DNA of 64,000 nt from Erythrophleum ivorense (lineage: Eukaryota > Streptophyta > Magnoliopsida > Fabales > Fabaceae): positions 620,001 to 684,000 of the forward strand of contig JAIUCV010000090.1 in NCBI GenBank assembly GCA_026724425.1, written 5' to 3'. Of this stretch, positions 23,936-32,903 are shown piece by piece (position 1 is the first letter of the stretch; each line of letters begins with the position of its first letter). The position numbers and the translations under genes are program-made. The notes beneath the pieces are model-generated. The model was not told the DNA's origin. It saw only the letters and a list, made by a program, of their open reading frames with translations, and ran no database searches.

Positions 23936-24044
23936 ACGTCGGCGGCGATCGGGAGGGCTCTGCGATCGGGTCGGCGTTTTTTGTGGAGTGGGGAGTGGTT
24001 TAAGCGAAGCTCAAACCGGTGTGGGTAAATATATTGAAAATAAA

Positions 24045-24400
24045 TTCCGTCGCAATTCCGTCGCAAATTTGTGAGGGAATTGCGACGGAAATGCCCCGTG
24101 CCGTCGCAATTCCGTCGCAAGATGGAAGCCCTAATTATTGCGACGGAATTGCGATGGCACGGGGCATTTCCGTCGCAATTCCGTCGCAAAGGTGCGAGGG
24201 AATTTCGACGGAAATGCCCCGTGCCATCGCAATTCCGTCGCACGATGGAAGCCCTAATTATTGCGACGGAATTGCGACGGCACGGGGCATTTCCCTCGCA
24301 ATTCCCTCGCAACTTTGCGACGGATTTGCGATGGGGTTTGACAATTCCGTCGCAATTCCGTCGCAAAGTTGCGACGGAATTGCGAGGGAAAATTGTTTAG
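24045..24400. repeat. Internal subterminal-type array in CACTA-2, with a duplicated inverted unit
   Basis: The array holds ccgtcgcaattccgtcgcaa motifs and two copies, about 120 bp apart, of a unit containing gatggaagccctaattattg flanked by inverted ggaaatgccccgtgcc. It may mark the 5' terminal area of the sub-element that supplies the Transposase_24-like gene. The next 330 bases (24401-24733) hold a telomere-like ttagggtttacggtttaggg, an (AT)n run at about 24515 and no gene. Confidence 0.7.
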
Positions 24401-24734
24401 GGTTTACGGTTTAGGGATTTTACTACGTAGGGTTACGGGTTTGTAGATAATGAATATATATGCTTATTAGTAGATGAATTTGAATATTCCTATAGATATT
24501 GAACATTCATACATATATATATATATATATGGTCGATGTTTCAACAAAACCGTTTGTAATGTTATATACGTCGTAAGCTTCAATGAGCTTGACATGTACG
24601 GAGTTGAAGCGAAACCTATTTTTTTTAGTAAAAAGCTTTTTGGATTCAATTATACAGTACAAAATAAGATTATATTACCCAAAGCCCCTGTTATACGAAA
24701 AAAAATGAAACCCTAAACCGTAAATCTATAAAAT

Positions 24735-24980
24735 GTTTTGGTTTCCATCGCAATTCCGTCGCAATTTTGCGACGGAATTGCGATGGAAACCGAAAAAAAT
24801 TATACTCCATCGCAATTCCGTCGCAATTTTGCGACGGAATTGCGATGGAAACCGAAAAAAATTATACTCCATTGCAATTCCATCGCAATTTTTCGACGGA
24901 ATTGCAATGGAAATCAAAACATTTATACTCCATCGCAATTCCATCGCAAAATTGCATAATCCATCGCAATTCCATCGCAA
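24735..24980. repeat. Internal CACTA-2 array of ccatcgcaattccgtcgcaa motifs
   Basis: About four inverted pairs of ccgtcgcaattttgcgacgg-like motifs sit next to hairpin 1. They resemble the terminal arrays but no CACTA terminus is adjacent. Confidence 0.75.
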
Positions 24981-25333
24981 TTCCGTCGCGAAATTATCAT
25001 TGTCACTTGATGACGGCGCTTCTGTTCACCGTACACTCTTCCACCGACTTCCTAAGAAACCCCAATTCCTCTCCTTTTTCTTCGATTTTCCGCCGTCGTC
25101 AGCTTTCATCACTAAATCACAAACCCGAGCTTCAGCTGCTTCAACCACTTGAAGAAAGGGCTAGAGTGGTTGAAGCAGCGGAAGCTCGGGTTTGTGATTT
25201 AGTGATGAAAGCTGATGACGGCGGAAAATCGAAGAAGAAGGAGAGGAATTGGGGTTTCTTAGGAAGTCGGTGGAAGAGTGTATGGTGAACAGAAGCGCCG
25301 TCATCAAGTGACAATGATAATTTCGCGACGGAA
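24981..25333. repeat. Hairpin 1: 169-bp near-perfect inverted repeat with 15-nt loop
   Basis: Arms 24981-25149 and 25165-25333 pair with about four mismatches. Each outer end carries a ttccgtcgcg motif. Read from the right arm the sequence is coding-like: RVVEAAEARVCDLVMK followed by a basic run and ERNWGFLGSRWKS. I do not recognise the source gene. A transcript would fold into a long duplex suited to Dicer-like processing; that is inference. Confidence 0.92.
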
Positions 25334-25393
25334 ATACAAATTCATCACAATTCACAATACAAACAACTTAAAATACAAAGAAAAACCTCAAAA

Positions 25394-27866
25394 TTAATCA
25401 AAGTCATTTTCATCGTCATTTTCATCATCTTTTTCAGATACGTAAGAGTTTTCACTGTGCTCCTGTTCTTCTTCATCAGTCGCAGACTCTTCGAATTCAT
25501 CGGCTTCTCCATCTTCACTTGAATCGTCAACGATGTCTTCAACTTCTCTGTTCTCGGGGTCAACATGTATGATATATTCAGTGGATTCGATCGGGTTTGA
25601 AACTTCTGCAACTCTGTCATGCTGCATGGCCACTTCATCGTCTAAACCAAATACATAACCTCTTGGATTGACCTTTATGACATATATAAACTCAATTAAA
25701 AGAAATGTAAATACTTGTTTACCAGCAATTGCTTCGTGGACATGAGACGGCAATAGTTCTTGTAATGCAAACGGTAGTAGTCTCTGCATGAAAACATGGC
25801 AATCGTGGCTCTTCATACCAGAAAATTTTTGTCCTTGCTCTATACATCGTGAGAATTTGGAAACATATCCATCCGGAAATTTGACATCTGAGGCCACCCA
25901 ATCAAATAGAGCTCTCTTCGCATCTGCAGACAATCGAAAACTCGGAATTGGCTGTTTGCCGTCTCTAGTAATCTCCAACTCGCTTCTTTTGCATATTTCT
26001 GCTAAGTCCAGCCTCGATTTCATATTGTCTTTACTTCTCCCTTGGACATTCAAAATGGTATGCATGATGTTATCAAAAAAATTCTTTTCGATATGCATAA
26101 CGTCAAGATTATGTCGCAAAAGGTGATCCTTCCAATATGGGAGTTCCCAGAATATACTTTTTTTGTGCCAATTGTGTGCTTGTCCATATCCGTCAGGCAT
26201 GTTTGCAGTACAATGCCAATTGCCCCCACGTATGCATGTCTCCTCACCACCGTAATGATCGATCTGATCAAGTAAATCATGTCCCGTAAGATAATCCGGA
26301 GGGGGACCGCGGACAACTTTATTCTTCGTAAATAGAACCCTGTTCTTTCTGTACCTGTGATTGATAGGAAGAAACCGATGGTGACAATCAAACCAACAGG
26401 GTTTTCTTCCACGCCTCAGCTGAAATGCTTCTGTCCTACCCAAACAGTGTGGACACGATAGTCTTCCGTGCGTAGTCCACCCTGACAACATTCCATACGC
26501 TGGAAAGTCGCTAATCGTCCACAATAATACTGCGCATGATGAAGTTTTGTTGCTGCGAGTAATCAAATGTGCAGACTCCAGAATACCACAGTTGTTTCCA
26601 CTCGTCAATCAGAGGTTGCAGAAATATATCTAGGGATCGCTTCGGATGCTTAGGACCTGGCACTAAAATAGTTAAGAACAAAAATTCTCGCTGCATGCAC
26701 ATTGTCGGCGGAAGATTGTATGGCGTCAGTATGACGGGCCATAGCGAATATTGTCTCCCTCACATACCAAATGAACTAAATCCGTCTGTGCATAATCCTA
26801 GATAAACATTCCTCGTTTCATGAGCAAAGTTTGAATGTACCGTCTGAAAGTGTTTCCACGCCTTTGCATCTGAGGGATGTGTTATCTCTCCATCATGTGA
26901 GGAATGTTCTGCGTGCCATCTCATTGACGCTGACGTCATTTCCGATTGGTATAACCGTTTCAATCTTTCAGTGATTGGCAAGTACCACATACGTTGTTAA
27001 GGGACCCGCCTCCTTCCTGTAGTGGGTTTGTATCTCGGCTTCCCACAAAATCGACATTCCTGCAGCTTATCATCATCTTTCCAGAAAATCATGCAATTGT
27101 CAATGCATACATCAATCATTTCATAAGGCAACCCAAGACCCGCAACCAACTTCTGTATTTCATAGTAATTACCAGCAGAAAGATTATCTTCCGGTAAATA
27201 CTCTTGAAATAGTGCAGCCCACTTATCCATGTTACTTTCGCTGCTGTTATCTTCACTTTTAATTGTCATCATCCTAGCTGCTAGTGACAATCTAGAAATT
27301 CCCTCTCTACACCCATCGTAAAGTGGTTGATTTGCAGCATCTAACATATCATAAAACTTTTGTGCTTCAATGTTGGGTTCTTCCAAAATTGCTTCCCCCG
27401 GATTATCAGCAGGAACAGGTGTAGTTTCATGAAATGCATCTGTAACCATATCATGAAACCTATTCCCTTGCTGATACCCAATATCATTTCCCAATATATC
27501 AGGTTGACCATAATCATAGCTAGCGTTATAATTATGTTCTTCAACCCCTTGGCCCGAAACACTATTTCCAGCTTCATAGTGAGTTGTATTATAATGATTT
27601 TCCCCATGATAGTACCACACATAATAGTTTGGTACAAATCCTCTATTAAATACATGTGTTTTCGCAGTATCAACAGCTATATATTTTTTGTTCTTACATT
27701 TCTCACAGGGACAAAATATTTTACCAGTTTGGAGCGCCTATGGTTGGTTTCGTGCTTGGTTAAAGAATCCATGTAATCCTTCAACAAACTCTCTCGTCAC
27801 TTCGCCGGTCCATGGATCCCTAGGATTGTACATCCAGCTCCGTAACTCATATATTCCGTAACACAT
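25394..27866 (-). pseudogene. CACTA-2 TNP2-type transposase, degenerate
   Basis: It is homologous to the CACTA-3 gene at 55807-59528. The minus-strand start codon is at 27866, about 72 bases downstream of a TATA box on that strand (27945-27938). The pieces 27620-26997, 26990-26760 and 26608-25394 carry the TNP2 core, including LGLCTDGFSSFGM, LLWTISDFPAYGMLSG and HNLDVMHIEKN. Stops occur at 27740-27738, at about 26999-26997 and just after the FSSFGM motif (about 26762), and an indel shifts the frame near 26530. After HEAIAG the sequence jumps to KVNPRGYV, so the exons for DUF4218 and most of DUF4216 are deleted (about 1.3 kb relative to CACTA-3). It ends in an acidic tail. It cannot make a working transposase. 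Confidence 0.9.
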
Positions 27867-27937
27867 TTTTAGTGTTTAAATTTTTTTTTTCTTTCTTCGT
27901 GTTCTTTGTTCGTGAAAATGAATGAAATCAGGTTGGC

Positions 27938-27945
27938 TATTTATA
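27938..27945 (-). promoter_or_regulatory. TATA box of the CACTA-2 TNP2 gene (minus strand)
   Basis: The plus-strand sequence tatttata reads TATAAATA on the minus strand. It is followed by agcc and a purine-rich leader, as in CACTA-3 at 55688. Confidence 0.6.
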
Positions 27946-27957
27946 GAAATCGAAAAT

Positions 27958-28440
27958 TTTTTGGGATGGAATTGCGATAGATTTGCGATGGAAAAAAACG
28001 ACGGGTTTGCGATGGATTTGCGACCCAGAATAATTTGCGACGAAATTGCTACACATTTGCGACGGATTTGCGATGTTTTTGCGACGGAAATATTCCCTCG
28101 CAATAGGGTAGGTGAACTTATTTAACACGTTCTCACCTAACGGGTCACATGTCGGCCAACTACTTTCCCTCGCAAATCCGTCGCATTTTGCGATGGAATT
28201 GCGACGGAAATGCCCCATTCCGTCGCAATTCCGTCAGGTTAGGTGAACTTATTTAACACGTTCTCACCTACCGGGTCGCATGTCGACCAACCATTTTCCA
28301 TCGCAATTCCATCGCAATGTTGCGACGGAATTGCGACGGAAATGCCCCATTCCCTCGCAATTCCGTCGCAACATTGCGAGGGAATTGCGATGGAGTAGTT
28401 TATTGCGATGGAACTTTTCCGTCGCAAATCCATCGCAAAC
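27958..28440. repeat. Central CACTA-2 subterminal array between two divergent TNP2-type promoters
   Basis: It holds TTGCGACGG-type motifs and two direct copies (about 28107-28170 and 28231-28300) of a unit containing aggtgaacttatttaacacg. The same unit occurs once, in the matching position before TNP2, in CACTA-3 (about 55500-55535). Confidence 0.8.
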
Positions 28441-28453
28441 AAATTTCTGATTC

Positions 28454-28584
28454 TATAAATAGCCGACGAACTCACGTCACAATTCACACCAAAACAAAGA
28501 GAAGAGAAAAAGAAGAAAAGAAGAGAGAGGAAAAAAAAAACACCAAAAAAATGAGTTACGAAGCTAGCCGGGTGTACAATCATC
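28454..28584 (+). promoter_or_regulatory. Second TNP2-type promoter, leader and truncated start, pointing into the hairpins
   Basis: TATAAATA at 28454-28461 is followed by an A/G-rich leader and caccaaaaaaATGAGTTACG at 28541-28560, the same arrangement as the CACTA-3 TNP2 start at 55807. The frame opens with MSYEAS and then leaves TNP2 homology at about 28568, running into hairpin 2 and stopping after 35 codons. The transposase body is missing, so any transcript from here would contain hairpins 2 and 3. Confidence 0.65.
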
Positions 28585-28606
28585 TTTTTACACCACGGTG
28601 GATTTT

Positions 28607-28785
28607 CTTTTTTACCCTAAAAAAATCCACCTCCATCTTGTTTACCCCATGTTGAATCTCTGTGGACATGAGATAATTAAGAAGGATGACGGTACGTTGA
28701 TCTCTTCCTAATTATCTAATTTCCACAGAGGATCAACAGGGGATAAATGGGATGGGGTGAATCGTCTTGGGGTAAATCTATTGGA
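28607..28785. repeat. Hairpin 2: degenerate inverted repeat encoding WG repeats (SPT5L/KTF1-like)
   Basis: Arms of about 80 bp (about 28607-28684 and 28704-28785) surround a loop of about 19 nt. Their match is clearest in the inner 30 bases (taattaagaag against cttcctaatta) and weaker outside. On the plus strand, right arm, one frame reads GWGESSWGKSIGG. On the minus strand, left arm, one frame reads STWGKQDGGG. Repeats of the form (S)SWGKQDGG are characteristic of the WG/GW platform of SPT5L/KTF1, which binds AGO4. The assignment is by motif recall only. Confidence 0.6.
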
Positions 28786-28877
28786 GGATTGTGATAGATA
28801 ATGCTGAGCAAACTGATATTCCCTCCAATATGCTACTAAAGGTAATAATGATTGGGATTCCAAAATGGATCGTCGCT

Positions 28878-29107
28878 ATATGATGTTGTTGGATAGTTGT
28901 AGAGAATATGGGGATTTATATCCGAGAGTGAGAGATAACCCACTGAGGTGTATTAGGTATGAAGTTGATAACGGAGGATACGATATATAAGCGCTTATAT
29001 ATCGTATCCTCCGTTATCAACGTCATACCTAATACACCTCAGTGGATTATCTCTCACTCTCTGATATAAATCCCCATCTTCTCTACTAATATCCAACAAC
29101 ATCATAT
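28878..29107. repeat. Hairpin 3: 115-bp inverted repeat without loop
   Basis: Arms 28878-28992 and 28993-29107 meet at ataagc|gcttat with about six mismatches. Both arms read as protein in the same sense relative to the arm: MMLLD, then GDLY, RVRDNPLRCIRY and VDNGGYDI. I do not recognise the gene. The conserved reading frame between arms suggests a captured coding exon. Confidence 0.9.
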
Positions 29108-29530
29108 TTTGCGACGGAATTGCGATGGAATGTTTAATTTTTAGGTTTCCATCGCAATTCCGTCGCAATTTTGCGATGGAAATTATTCCGTCGCAAATTT
29201 GCGACGGTCTTGCGATGGAAATGCGAGGGAAACTGAAGTCATCGCAATTCCATCGCAAAATTGCGACGGAATTGCGATGGCCTGTTTAATTTTTAGGTTT
29301 CCATCGCAATTCCGTCGCAATTTTGCGATGGAATTGCGATGACTTCAGTTTCCATCGCATTTCCATCGCAAGACCGTCGCAAATTTGCGACGGAATAGTT
29401 TCCATCGCAAACTTGCGACGGATTTGCAATGGCTTCGTAGTCCGTCGCAAAACCGTCGCAAATCCGTCGCAAAGTCGTCGCAAGTTTGCGACGGAAAATT
29501 TCCATCGCAAATTTCCGTCGCAACATCGCT
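29105..29530. repeat. CACTA-2 right subterminal array
   Basis: TTGCGACGG-type motifs in alternating orientation occur again. A unit around tgcgatggcctgtttaatttttagg is repeated in inverted form at 29120-29250 and 29270-29360. Confidence 0.8.
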
Positions 29531-29580
29531 GTTTTCTTATAGTGATAGCACTATTTTATAATCATAGTAAAACGAGGTAC

Positions 29581-29809
29581 CTTCTGGAATTTTTAATTTG
29601 TTGGTACTCCTTGTTAAAGCATCTTGTAATACCTTTGCATCATGAGCTGAACCTTCCCATCCACTAAGCACATACATAAACTCTAAATCAAAATTGCAGG
29701 CAGCTAAAACATTTTGTGATAATTGTCCTTCTCGATTGCGATAGCTGGCCGAATCTTCTCCAGTTATCATCGCAGGAATATGCGTTCCGTCAATAGCTCC
29801 AACACAATC
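29581..29809 (-). pseudogene. Harbinger transposase, middle exon with first two catalytic aspartates
   Basis: The minus strand reads DCVGAIDGTHIPAMI (first D in AIDGTH), NREGQLSQNVLAACNFDLEF and GWEGSAHDAKVLQDAL (second D in SAHD). These are the hallmark motifs of the HARBI1/DDE_Tnp_4 family. The acceptor lies just left of 29810 and the donor gtacctcg just below 29581. CACTA-2 sits within the following intron at 29544. Confidence 0.92.
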
Positions 29810-29879
29810 CTAAAAAAATGTAAGGTGAATGCTAAAATTGTGTTACACCTAAAAAGTACATAAGAAAAAAAATTTATAC

Positions 29880-30410
29880 CTTAAAATAAGGATAAAACCG
29901 TGTGCTATCTCTTATTTTCGTGGGCGCTGTAGTTCCGGGTTTAGCCATGTAGCTTGGAGCAAGTGCGTTTAGTACCTTAAGAATTGTGTTAAAACTCGTA
30001 CTTATTGAGAATCGTGACCTCCTGAATCTGTCTTGAGCTCCAATATACCTAGAATTTTGACCAACGATGAACAGAAACGTGGCAAGCATTTCCTCAACCG
30101 AAACATTTCTCGTATCTCTTATTCCCATCTTTACTCTAATAATCTTGCAAAGATTCAAAAACACATCAGGATACATACGATATAGAACTCTAAAATGTTG
30201 AGGATCTTCATTTAACGCCTTTTGTATATACTCTTGTCCAAGTGTTGTAGTTGGTCTTCTAATTCGCCGTGGTAGTTGGAGAGTTTGGATCTTAGCGATG
30301 ATGATCGACAAAACCAGTACCAAAATATCAACATCTATTTTGAAATTTGTCATCCTCTTTCTTTTTCTTCTAGCTTGTATCTCTTCATTTTCATAAACAA
30401 TACGATCCAT
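29880..30410 (-). pseudogene. Harbinger transposase, first coding exon
   Basis: The ATG at 30410 opens MDRIVYENEEIQARRKRKR. The exon continues through RRPTTTLGQEYIQKALNEDP, VSVEEMLATFLFIVGQ and RFRRSRFSISTSFNTILKVL, the helix-turn-helix and N-terminal region of HARBI1-like transposases. The donor is at 29879 (gtataaatt on the minus strand). The exon itself is open. The gene as a whole is broken by two CACTA insertions and one nonsense codon. Confidence 0.9.
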
Positions 30411-30575
30411 TGTATAACCTACACAAAACACATAAATATCAAGTCAAAATAAAATATAAAATTGGAGAGTTCATATTCTTTCAATGATAACAAAGAAGAA
30501 CTTACAAGAAAGAGGCAGAGGTCACGAATCCGAATCCTTGAATAAAGAAATAGAGAACAGATGAGTGAGGAAAAG

Positions 30576-31837
30576 TGAAACAACCAAGCTTTTTTTTTTT
30601 TTTTTAATTAAATCAATACTCAGCGGAAGTCTTCAAATAAATAATTAAACCATCCATTCAATTCAACGACAGATATCTCAATATCAATAACCATTAATCC
30701 AATAAACAATTCCAGAATAATAAATAAACTCTAGTAACCTAAACACCAGGTTAGCTACCAATTCAAATAACAAAACAATAACCAATAAACCAATAAACCA
30801 ATAACCCTATCATCCCCCTCTTCAGCCTCGATCCCGCGGTCACACAATCCTGCTACCTGCATCACATTACGAAAGAGATGCGTGAGTATTATCATAAATA
30901 CTCAGTGAGACGGTCATTCCGTCTACAGGCCAATTACGCCAACCACTAGACAATACCACAATATCAACAATAACCATAACAATAATCATCACAGTAACAA
31001 CAGTAATAACCATACGCAACAACAACATAACTCCCTGTCAGGAAACACCCACGTTTCCTGACAACCAGGTCGGTGTCGATCGACGCCAGCCTCCTGAGTG
31101 TCGATCGACACTCATCGAGTGTCGGTCGACACCAGCTCGACGCCCAGACACTTACAGCAACGAAAAACGCATAACAAATCGCAAAACACATAAATCTAAG
31201 GGTTTTCAACGCCCCAATGCAATCCAAACACGAAATCCAGCATAAACAACTCAAGAACACAACACAATTCCGAAATCACACCATCTCTAACGATTGACGA
31301 GCCTACAGTCACGCACTCACCTTAGAAACGGATTGGAAGGAGGAAGAAGGAGAAGAACAACAACCCAAAGCCTCAGATCAAGCCTCCAAACTTCACAAAA
31401 CTCCAAAATCACCTCTGAAAAGTCTCTGTCACGAAAAAGTGACTTTCTGCGCGGCCACAGGGCTTTTATTCGCGACCTAGGGCTTCCAAACCCTTAACCG
31501 GAACAAAACCAGCCGACTTGAATCAAACCGGTCGAATTTCCAATAGCCGGTGTCGATCGACACCCTTCCTTGGTGTCGGTCGACACCCATCGACCAAAAC
31601 CAACCCAACTCGATTCGATCGACTTAAACCGGAAATCAACCCTGATAACTGGTGTCGATCGACACACCCCTTTTCTTCGAGATGATTGAACCTTAAACCA
31701 ATTGTACAACAATCAAACAAGAACATGTACAATCGATCCTCGATTCGCACCCCAAAGAGCATATGTAATCTACCCCCAAACCCCTAATGTCGTCCGATAC
31801 CACTTTTAACACAACTTTCTGGTTCGCGGATGTTACA
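30576..31837 (-). repeat. Left LTR of element E (3' LTR in element direction)
   Basis: 1262 bp, ending tgttaca before the polypurine tract cttctcccccactaaac-type sequence at 31838. It lacks a segment of about 46 bp containing one gtgtcgatcgacac palindrome that is present at about 35706-35752 in the right LTR. It also includes a 10-bp inverted repeat (gtcaggaaac, gtttcctgac) near 31037-31062. Confidence 0.95.
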
Positions 31838-32179
31838 ATTCTCCCCCACTAAACTGGATTCTTCCTCGAATCCCAACACAACACGTCTACCACAGACGGC
31901 AAAACCCGGCCCACATGGCCCAACACTAGAGATCTTCCAATAATCTCATAGATTCACGTCAAATCCTATGTTATACACACGTTCCCAGACATTATTACTC
32001 CTCAACACAACACCACAACTCTAAAAACAACACATGAGACCCACCCGTCTCCTCGAGAGATCCAGCCATCTCCCGATACCCCTATTGTGACCCACCCGTC
32101 ACAATAGTAACCACAAAACCATTGTGACCCACCCGTCACAATAGTAACCACAAAACCACTTATACTGAGGTAGCGACCC

Positions 32180-32640
32180 TCACATATAAGTCCACAAGAG
32201 ATCCACCCATCTCTTCCAGAGACCCACCCGCCTCTAACCAAGACCCACCCGTCTCTTCTAAAGACCCACCGTCTCTAGGACTGTATCGAGTAATAATCTG
32301 AAACGCGTATAACACCTCCATGTAACATCCGAAACACAACTCAAATATGAGGAAACTCCATCTCATATAATTCAAAAATGTACATCGCACCACCAACGAG
32401 AATACATATCCACAATGCCAAACATCTCAAACCAAAGCTAAGGCCACAAACCAACTGGAGATACCCACTATCTCCCCACCTTAAACTCGAACTCTCTTTT
32501 TCGCCTAACGGCGTACTTTTCCAACACAAACTTCTCCGTCGTTTTCCCGAACGAAAGCAACTCCATTAATGCTGCGCTCCCCCACTTGGGTCCAGCATAC
32601 AGGCATTCTGCGTGGTCTCCCATGCAAAGCCTCACAAAAA
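32180..32640 (-). pseudogene. Integrase C-terminal fragment and 3' tail of element E
   Basis: On the minus strand near 32640-32570 the words RMPVCWTQVGERSI can be read, matching the end of the integrase core (compare 45810-45850). Frames are then lost. The remainder down to 31854 is non-coding, with repeats of acccacccgtctc and acccacccgtcacaatagtaacc at 32035-32275. No catalytic residues are present. Confidence 0.65.
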
Positions 32641-32903
32641 AAAACTTTTAGATAAAACGACTCTCCATCGACTCAACTCCATGCCACTAACCGCTCTAAC
32701 ACATACGTAGCCGAAATTACTCCACCGACCACCTTGGTCAAAACCCCAAAAGCTCAACAACGTTGTTCCGGATGCCGATACACTTGGCACGCTCCGGAAT
32801 AAGGAACATTTAATATTCCCGAGTCCAACACCTTGAGACTCCACACCGCCCACTAACAACGTTCTTACACAATTCCACCAATTGTGCAAAAGATTCCTAA
32901 ACT

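Larger units (their letters stand above)
20531..29544 (-). mobile_element. CACTA-2, composite En/Spm-type element (9.0 kb) with subterminal TTGCGACGG repeats and hairpins
   Basis: The left end is CACTACAAGAAATATAGGC and the right end is the complement of CACTATAAGAAAACAGCG. ATA is duplicated at 20528-20530 and 29545-29547. The two termini match the right and left ends of CACTA-3, so it is the same family in the opposite direction. On the minus strand it has a broken TNP2 gene (25394-27866) and a Transposase_24-like gene (21231-22885). Arrays of TTGCGACGG-type motifs occur at both ends and also inside (24045-24400, 24735-25000, 27960-28440), which suggests assembly from more than one copy. Three long inverted repeats lie inside. 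It inserted into an intron of the Harbinger transposase. Confidence 0.9.

Noticed and set aside
23463..24414. Long Pro/Arg/Ser-rich open frames on both strands (up to 283 codons)
   Set aside because: They follow the GC-rich minisatellite and the TTGCGACGG array, occur in several frames at once and carry no domain.
30964..31260. 98-codon Cys-rich minus-strand frame, repeated at 34997-35293
   Set aside because: It lies inside the LTRs of element E, so the duplication reflects the LTR pair. Rich Cys/Tyr content comes from caacaa/ataacc repeats and no signal or domain is visible.
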